From Epinephelus fuscoguttatus (taxonomy: Eukaryota > Chordata > Actinopteri > Perciformes > Serranidae), in contig NC_064773.1 in NCBI RefSeq assembly GCF_011397635.1, positions 29,142,449-29,206,448 on the forward strand: 64,000 nt of DNA, given 5' to 3'. The notes under the pieces are model-generated. The model saw only the letters and a program-made list of their open reading frames with translations. It searched no databases and was not told the DNA's origin. The first letter of the stretch is position 1. Each line of letters starts with the position of its first letter. Positions 11,431 through 22,057 of this stretch are shown one piece after another. The translations under genes and the position numbers were made by a program.

Positions 11431-12453
11431 GATGACTACGGCTAAGCCAATCAGATTTCAAGAAAAACGAGAGTCTCTTTCGTATTGGAAGAGGCCGCTC
11501 TTGTCTCCTCCTTCAAGCATCAAAACATAAGATTGACACCTACGTTCCCTCTGAACATCTCACAGCAAACAAACAACATGGGAGGGACAACCTGATCTCA
11601 GAAATACGTGAAATGACCACGACCTCTTAACACCGCATTCCGTGGTGGCAGCACGTAATGGGTTGAAATTACGTGCTGCCACCACGAAAACAATGCCAAT
11701 GTAAAGTCAATTAGGATCCTCTCCCGTGGTGGACACACGAATTCAGTCACGTCACGTCAACCTCGTTTTCCTCAATGATATCTTTAACATTCCTGTATAC
11801 ACACAAAAACATGAAAGTGTCCTTGATAACTCAACAATATGACAGGTTAATGTCAAGACCATAAAATAAAATAAATGTATTTTGCCAGCTTTTGATAGCG
11901 TAGAGCTTTAAGAGCATTGTGCTGTGGGCGGAGGGGGCGCGTTCCACTACTGTTTTGTAGCTGCTGTCCGCCATCTGTGGGCTTCATTCCATTTCAGATT
12001 GCCATCCGTCTGCCTTAACTGAATCTAAACGTCACTAATAAATAAATAAATAAGAAGATAAAAATAAGGCTGAGCACGGAAGAACCAGAGAGGAAACACC
12101 ATCACATGGAGCCCTCTGCCCCTGGCAACCCGGCCACCCTCCACTCCACCAGGGGAGAGCGGACCCCAAGCCAGCGCCACAGAACCAGCGGTTGCCCCGC
12201 TGGTTATACCTCCGACCGTGGCAGCTGTCACACAAACCGGTGCTGAAAATTATACATTTTGATACAGGTAGGCTATATACATATTGCAAAACTCTGTAAA
12301 AGTACACCAAAGCATATTTTCGTTTCCAAATATTTATTTGAAAACGAAACCATTCATACGGTCAATATAAAACATTTTGTTAGTAATAAAAAACAAATGT
12401 AATCTCAATGCGACCACGCCAGCCGGCGGGACTGCGGCTGAACCACTTCCAAT

Positions 12454-12527
12454 GTTCATTCATTCATTCATTCATTCATTCATTCATTCAATCGCGTGTT
12501 CAATGTGTGTGTGTGTGTGTGTGTGTC
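12454..12527. repeat. ATTC and GT microsatellites
   Basis: About nine ATTC units (12454-12490) are followed by a short gap and about twelve GT units (12503-12527). Confidence 0.9.
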
Positions 12528-12711
12528 AGAGAGGAGTATCAATAGAAAAAAGTAATTAGCCTATTTCGGTGTTTATTTCTTTTATTCTTCCGTTTTGTTT
12601 TGTTTTTTTTATTAAAATGCGTAATATAGCCAACAATATTATAGACCAAATGTTAATCTAATTATTATTGTAGAATGTATTTAGCAAATCACCACTCTCA
12701 ACTGGAGACAG

Positions 12712-12742
<31 letters not shown>

Positions 12743-13617
12743 ATTACACAGTAGAACATGCTAAAAGTAAATACAATAATAGGCTAAATAGTATCTAAGC
12801 AATAATAAAGTGTCTAAACAATAATAAATATTATCTAAGTTATCTATTAGGCTACCATTCCACTCTGTAAATAGATTTTAAAATTTCAATGTGATTTTAA
12901 TATTATTTTTGCTTATTTCATTATTGTTATTATTGTTTTTACTTTTTAGTAGTATTGTATTGTGTGAGGATGACTCATTTTAGTAACTATCTACAGTAAA
13001 AAAGGAAATAACAAGCAAAGAAACAAACAAAACTCATTTTATACACTGGGCCTTCAAAGTGCTCTCTGAAACTACACCTGGCAAGGCTTGTGTCCAAAAA
13101 ATGAAAAAATCTAAACTTTGTTGTAGAGCTAAACCAAATACATCATTGGAAAGGTCTCAACCTGGAGAGTAACATATGTCAGTATGAAGATTCTACATGG
13201 CTCCTGCTTTCAGCCATTGAACTTTGAACCTTGACCTCAGTGCATGTTTGAGGGCTTATAACTCAGCAACGAAAGGGGGTACAGACATGGGACCAACTGT
13301 TATAGAGAGCTCTTGACCTCAGCTATCATGTGAGTGTAGTCAACAACTGGGGGTGCTGTCAGATATGGATAAAATATGGATAAAATTAATTTCCACCCAT
13401 TTAGAAATTAGATATTTAAAATCTGATTTCACAAATGTGTTTACCATCCCCTTAAAGTCCACAGTGTACTCTCAATTCAGTATTTACAACTTCCAAATCT
13501 GGGAAAAAGCACTTCGATTTTTAAAAAACTACAATTCCCTGGGACCGCGCCATGCAGTTTGATACATATCAGCAACATAGTTGTAGTTCTTCTGATTTGC
13601 AAAGTAGGGCTCTAAAT

Positions 13618-13945
13618 AGGGTTGTAAAAAGATATATCTACTGAATATATCTAATATCAAGTAAAGCCGAACTAGTTATTACACTCCACCTAGATGAACT
13701 ATGGTAAGAAAAAAAGCAAGGATGTTGGCTAATCGTAGTTATTTTAGATAGTACTCTAAAAATGGCGTTTTTTGCGGCTTGTTGTAAAACAGGGTCGTAA
13801 AAAGATACATCTACTGAATATATCAAATGTCTAGTAAAGCTGAACTAGTAATGACACTGCACCTAGATGAAATATGTTAAGAAAAAGTAGGCATGATGGT
13901 TCATTTCAGATATTTTAGCAAGTTCTCTAGAAACGGCGTTTTGGG
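13618..13945. repeat. Diverged tandem repeat of about 175 bp
   Basis: GTAAAAAGATA(T/C)ATCTACTGA begins one unit near 13622 and a second near 13796; the following TAGTAAAGC.GAACTAGT and CACCTAGATGAA.TATG blocks also recur. A third, weaker partial unit may follow to about 13990. Confidence 0.7.
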
Positions 13946-14321
13946 GATTGAATATTTGAATAAGCTATTACAAATATCTAGAACAGCCAAACTATCACGT
14001 TATTATCATTATTATTATTGCTGGTGGGAAGTTATAACAGAGGAATATATTTGCCGTTTTAATATCAAGAACACTTCCGCGTTTTTGTGTGTATACAGGA
14101 ATGTTAAAGATATCATTGAGGAAAACGAGGTTGACGTGACGTGATTGAATCAGGGAATCCGTGTGTCCACCACGGGAGAGGATCCTAATTGACTTTACAT
14201 TGGCATTGTTTTCGTGGTGGCAGCACGTAATTTCAACCCATTACGTGCTGCCACCACGGAATGCGGTGTTAAGAGGTCGTGGTCATTTCATGTATTTCTG
14301 TGAGATCAGGTTGGGGAGGGA

Positions 14322-15440
14322 TGCTCATTGCAGTACTGCAACTAGCAACTAGCTTGACATTCACTAAACTTTTTTTTTTTCCCTTTGACAACTGGGCCGG
14401 CCCCACCGGCATTGACAGAAGTGTCCTGGAACATGCCCTGTCCTCTGATTGGCTCCATCTCTCACATCACTGGGGGATGCACTGAAGTATGTTTACATAG
14501 GCCTATCTCAACCTCAGAAAGACAGCCACATGGTCGCTCCTTGCGCACATAGGCAGCGCTGCGCTGCAATCACCTCTGAATGGCGTATGCCAGAGTGTTT
14601 ATTCTTCTTGTGGTGCAGGGCAAGCAGGAACAGAACAGCACCTCACGTTCATATTGTCACACCAGTTCTTATTTAACATTAAGCACACACCTCCTCCCTT
14701 TCTCTCACCAGAGTTTTCTGCTCTGTCAAAACAATAGAAAAAGAGCTACCTGGCTGAATGACGCTGTCTGTCCACGTCTATGTCTCAGCTGTTTCACAAG
14801 CACTCACAAAGCCATTGTCTGTTAATTATATCTGTGATGCTGCAAACATGGAGACAGAATGGACATAGCTCATCCCTACAACTCAATCTAGCTGAAAATG
14901 TGGGTGTAAATTCATTTTTTGGGATAGCAGCCATATTAGTAAAATGCAAATTAGAGATCATAAATAAAATACAATATTATTTTAAAATATATCATAAATC
15001 TGAGTATTCTACTGTGTTTCTAATGCTTAAACATATGAAATAGACACCAAGTTTGGCAAAAGAGTAAAAAAAAAAAAAACCTCTTATTTTAGGTAGCTGC
15101 CATCTTGGAAATATGCAAATTACGGTTACACATGTATCTGATGATAAAAATAACCTTTCCAATGTTTATTATGGTCAAAAAGTTGTAGCCATAGCCATTA
15201 GGATGGTGACCATATTGGATTTTGCCGCCATGGTCATCAGAATGCCAATCTTCGATGCCCCACTGTTGAGATGTCTTCTACATATATTAAGCTATATAAA
15301 TACCAAATTTGGTGCTTTTATCAGGAAATGAACGATTGATCAGCCATGCCACCCCACTATAAAAGAGACTTGATTCCTCACACTAAGTCTAAGAGGGTTA
15401 ACTGCCGGCAGGAGTCTCCATAAGATGCAGGGAAATGGAG
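14322..15440. other. Intron 1 of copy 1, repeat-derived, no gene
   Basis: GGGCCGGCCCCACCGGCATT (14396-14415) and the following sequence look like the 5' flank of a hAT-type element continuing from 11170-11587 across the later insertion. The stretch 14880-15320 has repeated GCCAT.TTGGA blocks of an old dispersed repeat. No reading frame is convincing. Confidence 0.3.
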
Positions 15441-15478
15441 GACAGGATCCCGCCTGAATTCAGGAGCGGTTGCCGGAC

Positions 15479-16345
15479 AGCAGGGCCGTCGCAACCGGAC
15501 AGGCAAACTAGACGATTGCCTAGGGCCCCGAGCTGGAAGGGGGGCCCCCAGAGACAGCTGACATTGGTCCATATCAATGACAATATGATGGAACCCCTAT
15601 AGACACTGCAACAATGACAACACGTTGGAATCCCCCCTAATGGGGCCCCCTACTAGCTGCTGCTTGCGAGTGGCTAGAGGGGGCCTCCCAGAGACTGCTG
15701 ACATTTGGTCCGTAATCAATGACACAACTTGAAGCCCCCTTAGACACTGCAACGACGACACGTTGGGAGACCTCCCTAATGGGGCCCCCTACTAGCTGAC
15801 TTGCTGCTAGGGTGACCAGACGTCCCGCATTGTGCGGGACTGCACAGCATTTCTGTCTCTTTTCACGCGTCACGCAAATTGAGACCATGTCCCGCATGAT
15901 TGGTTGCCACCTGCGCTAGCATTGTTGGAGTACCGTAGTACTACGGTACCTCACGGTAACACTACTGTGGGATAAGTTCAAAGTCCATTCGCAAGAGGGT
16001 GAGTGTCCATGCGCCGTGCAATAACGGCAAGCACTGGCCACCTGGCACTCCATATCAATATAACAAATCATTCAGTAGCACGCTGTGCAAGTACAGGTGA
16101 ATCCTGCTGGTTGTGGGTTGAACGGGGGTCACAGACGGCGTATTCTTGTCAAATACGGTGCAAGATAACGGCTTACCGGCGACAGAGAAGCCCGACTCCA
16201 GGTCCAATAATTTCCTCTATGTTGATTTCATGACTGCCCAGTAGTACCTGAACAGCCAAGCCGTGGCGGCACACAGGTATGTGACGTGTCAGAGGAGAAA
16301 CGAGCCATCCAAGGTGCCTCTTGCCTAGGGCCCCCAGAGTGTCTT
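15479..16345. mobile_element. Possible hAT-type element remnants
   Basis: The stretch starts with CAGGGCCGTCGCAACCGGA and carries GCCTAGGGCCCC near both ends (15519 and 16325). It also holds three diverged GGGGCCCCC...ACACGTTGG blocks. The ends do not match cleanly and no target duplication was found. Confidence 0.35.
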
Positions 16346-17662
16346 GAAACAGCTCTGCCAGACAGCGGACGCTCAATCTACTTTTAAGTAGAGTACGGTG
16401 TTATGACTCATTTTCTTTATAGTTCCTCATAAATCTTTTGTGGTAGGATAACTGTTTCCATGTAAATCTTTTGTGTGTTGGAAACAAGTTTCATTTAAGT
16501 GGTACTGAAAGCCATGAGTGGCTGTAGGTCTATCTCATTGGTATTTGGAGCTGGTTGGCATGTAAAGCCTTGAATGGTATTGTAGAGCAGTTCCATGCAA
16601 TCCTGATAAAAAATTATAAAGAATTGACAAAGAGAAAGAAAAAAAGAGGAAAAAAGGAGATTGTAAGAGGGTGGAGGAGTACTAGATAATCCTCATAGAA
16701 TAAGTGTTTCACTAGCAAGGACCACGCCACAACATTATGTTGTTGTTTGTTTAATGTTTGTCTAATGTTGTAATTCCGGAGGTGATAGGTTGGTCTGGGA
16801 GGATGTACTGGAGATCGGGTAGAGGGAGACTCCTTGTGGGGGTTCTGTCTCAGGTGTTTTTTCCACCTGAGCTGATTACAGGCCCACCAGAAGATACTTA
16901 GAGTGAGACATGGGAGAAGTAAGCACCAGATTGAATAAGAAAAGATGAGAGGAGAAAGGAAAACAGGATGAGGGAATGTTGGTGGGTATATGGTAGGGAC
17001 GATGATGGATGAAGGGAAGGGAAAGAGAGGGTGGGTTGAGAAATCTGATACAAACGGAGCAGGATGGGTTGACCAGGTAGTGTCTGCCAAGTTAACACAT
17101 TAACTTCATTTATTGCAAAACAAATTTTATATTTGATATAATGATACATAATTATATATTAAGTTAATATAATACATTATTGTACACCATAATAAAATGG
17201 GCATATGTCTGGGAAATACATAGAATAAGTGCATAAAGAATAAACTTTGTGGTGGCTCATTCAGTTTCTAGTATACATATTTGTGTACACCGCCCCGTAT
17301 ACTAAATGGGTACGTTATTCAAAACAAATGTGTCATACAAACCACCTGGGTGAATGAGTGAGGTAGTGTGTGCTTGATAAGATCCAACCATACTTGTATG
17401 GAAAGATTAGTGTGACTGTGAATTTTGTGTTAATGATAAGCTCATTGAAGGTGTAAGCACATCTGTTGTCGTGAGTCAGTTCAAATATGGGGAACAAAAC
17501 AGGGAAATTAAACCTTTACACAACCCTCTTTCAGGTCCTGCTAAAATAGTGATAGGAAACTGGGGAAGGAAATGTGGTTGAGGATGTTCCACTTTGACAC
17601 CATATCACCCTGGGGTTTTTCCCGATAATAGGCACAGATTGGTTAAGAAGATGTAGAGTACT
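16346..17662. other. Intron 1 of copy 1, purine-rich tract, no gene
   Basis: 16610-17090 is unusually purine-rich on the plus strand, which opens a long but meaningless frame on the minus strand. No family was recognised. Confidence 0.4.
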
Positions 17663-19860
17663 GTAAGTAAGTAAGTAAGTAAATTTATTTATATGGCACT
17701 TCTCACAGAGAGGACTCACAAAGTGCTTCACAAGATAAAATACAAAAAATACAATAACAGAAACAATGCAAAATACACAAAAACAAATAAAAAGTAAAGT
17801 GCAGCGAAATACAGAGATGATACAATGGACAATTAATGGAACGCAAGCCTAAACAGATGTGTTTTTAACTGCTTTTTAAAAATGTCCACGGAAGAGGTCG
17901 CTCTCAGCTCATGAGGTAGTGCATTCCACCATTTCGGTGCAACAGCCTTAAAGGCTCTATCACCTTTCGTCTTTAATTTTGTGTGAGGGACAGTAAGTAG
18001 GTGGCCTTCAGCGGACCGCAGTGACCTGACAGGACAGTGAAAGGACACCAGATCCGTGAAGTATGCAGGTGCTTGACCATGGAGGGCTCTGTAAGTGATG
18101 GTTAGAATCTTGTGCTGGATCCTGAAATTAACAGGGAGCCAGTGCAGGGATGCCAGGACTGGAGTGATGTGAGTGAACTTATGAGATCTGGACAGAAGCC
18201 TGGCGGCAGCGTTCTGGACCAGCTGGAGGCGGTCTAATGAAGTTTTATTTAGACAGGTGAAAAGAGAATTTCAGTAATCCAGACGTGAGGAAATAAAAGC
18301 ATGGATGATCATTTCTAGCTCGGAATAAGTTAACATGGATCTGAGTTTGGAAATGTTTTTGAGGCGGAAAAAGCAGGAGCGAGTGACAGTTTTGATGTGG
18401 TCATCGAAGAGCATGGCCTAATCCTGAGCAGCTGGCCACTTTAGATGCTGAGGCATCAGGTGCAATAATTAAAATCTCAGTTTTAGCTGCGTTCAACTGA
18501 AGGGAGTTAGAAGACATCCAGTCCTTAATTACATTCATACAATCGTACAGTGAGTCAATTCCATCGGTCCTATCAGGGTTAAAAGAAAAATATAACTGGA
18601 GGTCATCTGCATACATATGATATGAGATACCTTCAAAATTGCTGATGACATCTCTGCGAGGGAGCATGTATAGCGTAAAGAGGATAGGCCCAAGCACTGA
18701 ACCTTGGGGCACCCCACAAGAAAGGGAGGCAAACTCTGATTTATGAGAGCCAACAGCCACAGAAAAGGATCGATCAGACAAATAGGATTTAAACCAATGA
18801 AGAGCGGTCCCTGAGATTCCTACCCTGTCCCTCAGCCTGTCTAAAAGGATGTGGTGATCAACAGTGTCAAAGGCTGCACTGAGATCAAGCAGAACCAGGA
18901 TAGTGGATTTACCAGCATTGGAGGCCATCATGATGTCATTGGAGACCCTGAGAAGAGCAGTTTCTGTGGAATGTAACTGACGATAACCGGACTGAAATTT
19001 ATCTAAGATACTGTAACTGTTCAACGCTGTCACCAACTGGTTTGCAACTGCTTTTTCTAGAATCTTAGATACAAAGGGCAGGTGAAATGGGCCGGTAGTT
19101 ACTAAGAACATCGGGGTCCAGATTGGGCTTTTTGAGAAGCGGCTGAACAACCGCTTGCTTGAAATGGGACAGGACACGACCAGAAACCAGTGAGCTATTG
19201 ATTATGGAGAGCAGAGATGGACCAATAGTGCTGAAAACATTTTTCAGCAAAGTTGTGGGCAGGATATCCAGCGGACTAGAAGAGATCTTCATAGTGCACA
19301 CAAGATCTGCTAAGTCTTGTAAGGAGACAGGTGAGAAATTGTCAATAATTGACTGTTGTTTGGGAGGATCAGGAAGGGAGGAGGAGGAGGGTGTTATACT
19401 GGCCTTGACACTGGCAACCTTATTCACAAAATACATTAAAAATTGCTACAGTCCCCATCAGAGGACACAGGTAGAGCAGGCGGTTGCGCACCAGTAATGC
19501 TACTTATAGTGTCAAAAATGACCCTGGGATTTCTCTTGTTGGAGATGATGAGATTTTTAAAATAAGAGGCTCTGGCTACCCTAACAACAGAATTGAATTC
19601 AGCTAACAGTTCTTTAAAATAAAGACGATGTACATGAAGCTTGCTTGATTTCCACAAGCGCTCAGCTCTCCGACATTTACGACGAAGGCAGCGGATGTCG
19701 TCGTTCAGCCAGGGAGTGGGATTAGCTGCGGGGATAGTTCGAGGCTTTAAAGGAGCAATCTTATCAAGAATAGCAGAGCAGTGTGAGTTGCTATAAATTA
19801 AGAGCCGAGGTGACGGAGGACGCCGACTCAAGCAGGAAGTGGAAGGCGGCAAAACTCTGT
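17663..19860 (-). mobile_element. L2-type LINE, 5'-truncated, minus strand
   Basis: The 3' end is at the left with a (CTTA)n tail (17663-17681 as TAAG). Going upstream on the minus strand come the 3' region, ORF2 C-terminus (17833-18048), reverse transcriptase (18401-19177) and linker (19065-19852). The endonuclease is missing. A 3'UTR block like that at 27657-28430 shows the two are related. Confidence 0.85.
18401..19852 (-). pseudogene. L2-type LINE ORF2 with frameshifts
   Basis: The linker reads PWLNDDIRCLRRKCRRAERLW; after breaks the RT reads VSKILEKAVANQL, LDLSAAFDTVDH, GVPQGSVLGPILFTLYM and YHMYADDLQLY (catalytic YADD). The linker/RT junction near 19065-19177 and 19436 change frame, and the last part (17833-18048) is in another frame again, so the element is dead. 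Confidence 0.85.
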
Positions 19861-20199
19861 GTGATGACTGTTAGAAGAAAATGAGCAGGGAAGGAAAGTA
19901 GGGAAGAAAATTATGGATTGGCAAGCTTTTCAAAAATGGGAAAGGGAAGCTGAACTAAGCTAAGCTCAGTGGCAGGTTTAATGTTACAACAAGAAATGAA
20001 AGATGAGAATAGGTGTGAAAGACAGACAAACAGAAACGCAGGGCAAGAGATGGGGCTCTGCCTCTGCCATGTGTTCTCACTGCTCCTGGAGCCCCTCCTT
20101 GTCAAGAGGCACATGGACAAGGTATCATTGTACTCTGACCCTTCTACCCTCCATCTGAAATCCAAAGAGACAAAGACTATTTGTGCCTCTAACAGGAGT

Positions 20200-21770
20200 G
20201 TCTTTTTCCACTAGCACCATCTTTTGATCATTGGTTGCAGAGCCAAGGGGACAAAGGGGGCGTGCTCCAAATGCCCATGATGGTTTTTCCCAACCCCTAG
20301 CCACAACCATGGCAGCCAGGAGGTGAAGGAGGTTGCAGAGGAATTGCCTGACCCACGAAATACTGGAGGTATGAAATAGGTCATAGCAGCACAGCAGTTA
20401 ATGGCCAACCCTACAGGAAGTGGCTGTCTGTCGCAGATGTTTCAAGCTCTGATGGGCCAACATTCAACCTGCCAACTGGTCCACCAGCCCATCAGTTGGA
20501 TCAAGGAATTTTACCATGATGCTGGACAGGTTGTATGAGGCGGTGTGTACCACTTTTCCCTTGAGGGTCTGCTGACCTGAAATCCACAACACCAAGCAGA
20601 GGGAAGGAGCTGCGTCATGGCTGACTGTATTGGCTGGGAAACTGAGCCCATTGCAGCTGTCTGGACACATCAAGATCAGGGGAACTCCTGGCCACATGCA
20701 CCACCTCACGGGCCCTCTGTTCATTCTCCAAGATTGCTGTTGATGCAGCCATAGCAGGCAGTAGAGGCACAATTACACTTATGTTATTGACTGCTGAAAA
20801 AGAGGCATTGCTGTGAACAGTGCCTGATACCTTGTGGGCTTGAAGTTAGTTTGATGTTGGAAATATAAAGGGTGCAACTCTTGTTGTCCAGACAAAGGCA
20901 ACTAATAGACCATGCAAAAGACAATACCCACTCAGCCCTGAGGCTATTCAAGGAATGGCTCTTGTCATTTAATCACTCATAGGATCAAGGTGCCATTTTG
21001 TAATGCCCTAATTCATCATGTAACACCTCTATCCTGCCTGTAAAGAAACCTGTTCAAGACCTCATGGTTGTAAATGAACACCCTCCCCACTGTACCAAAT
21101 GTAGCAACACTTTACCCAGGTGCCAGCAGACTCCTGTTGGTTTTCTGTTATAGATTCGGCATGCATATTTTAGCATTCCCATTGACCCTGACTCACAGTT
21201 CTGCTTTTTCTTTCATGTTCAATGCTAAATGTTACGCCTCAACCAGAATGCCACGGGGCTTTGCCTCTAATCTGACTTTGTTCGCATCGGCTGTGGTAGA
21301 AAACCAATTGCACTGGCAGCCAATGCATGATAGCACACTTTTTTCAGTATGTTGATAATCTCTCAGTGTGTTCCACCACACAAGCTGACACAGTATCTCT
21401 GCTCTGCTTTTTGGCCATAAAATGGTCTCAAAAGACAAGCTGCAGCTTGTTGCTCAATCAGTGCGTTATTTTGGCCATGTTATCGACAAGGAAAGGTCAT
21501 AAATTGGGTCCTGACCACATCCAGGCTATCTTGGATGTTTCAAAACCACGCAAAAAGAAAAAAATGATGTCCTTTGTGGACTTAATAGGCTGTTGCTGTC
21601 CATGAATTTGTGATTTCGCGGAAAACTCCCAACCCCTGTATGACATCACTTATGGGGGAGACATTTGGACTTCTACAGGCAGAAAGTGCTCACCTGATTC
21701 CAGCAAGGCTATTACACTGGCAAAATGTGTTACTAACTGTGTCTAATATCACCTTGAGGTATTGTACTGT
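20200..21770 (+). pseudogene. Decayed retroviral-like pol remnant
   Basis: Broken plus-strand frames show reverse-transcriptase-like blocks around 20930-21560: a PLSPEAIQG-like entry block, an SIPIDPDSQ block, and a YVD active-site box near 21350 followed by the connection region. The style is retrovirus-like rather than LINE. There are many stops and frameshifts and no LTRs could be found, so it is an old, inert copy. It ends about 130 bases before exon 2 of NXPE3-like copy 1. Confidence 0.5.
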
Positions 21771-21903
21771 CCATAACCCATGGAAAGCTGGGCATGTAAC
21801 ACTACTTGTATAGAGAGAATTTCACAATTAGATTCAAGATTCAGCATAACAAGGTTTCAGTTACCCCTTTGTTCTTTGTTTTTTTTTTTCTGTTTCATTC
21901 CAG

Positions 21904-22057
21904 TACCAGAGGAAATGGTTACAGTGCTGTGCTACGGCCATAGTTTGGGACTGTCATGAAGGCCAGAGCTTGTACAAGAAGGGAATACAGCGCCATCTTC
22001 CTCGTTCTGGCCGTGGCTGTCTTAATCTTAGTGCTGTGTAACATGGCAGTTCTGGAG
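21904..22057 (+). CDS. nxpe3-like: NXPE3-like copy 1, exon 2 (start codon, signal anchor)
   Basis: A long pyrimidine tract and CAG acceptor at 21901-21903 precede 52 nt of 5'UTR, then the ATG at 21956. The coding part is 34 codons ending in phase 0 at a GTGAGA donor. The peptide is basic at the start (several K/R in the first nine residues) and then strongly hydrophobic, as expected for a signal anchor. The start was chosen because copy 2 conserves this ATG and the reading frame after it. Confidence 0.85.
21915..21959 (+). promoter_or_regulatory. Upstream ORF overlapping the NXPE3-like start codon
   Basis: An ATG at 21915 in good context (G at -3 and G at +4) opens a 14-codon uORF. Its TGA (21957-21959) overlaps the main ATG (21956-21958) as ATGA. 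Copy 2 has no ATG at the matching place. Such overlaps can allow reinitiation or dampen translation; an effect here is inference. Confidence 0.6.

Larger units (their letters stand above)
11588..14313. mobile_element. Long-terminal-inverted-repeat DNA element, 2.7 kb
   Basis: The inverted ends 11588-11810 and 14081-14313 match almost completely, starting CAACCTGATCTCA. Both flanks are GGGAGGGA (11580-11587 and 14314-14321), a perfect 8-bp target duplication. Each terminal repeat contains its own hairpin with 19-base arms (11641-11686; 14213-14258). The inside has no credible transposase; it holds ATTC and GT microsatellites and a diverged tandem repeat. CA...TG ends with 8-bp duplication fit the hAT superfamily, but P and Merlin elements also duplicate 8 or so bases, so the class is open. 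Confidence 0.85.

Noticed and set aside
16614..17090. 158-codon open frame on the minus strand
   Set aside because: It comes from a purine-rich tract, has no recognisable domain or splice context, and codon use looks random.
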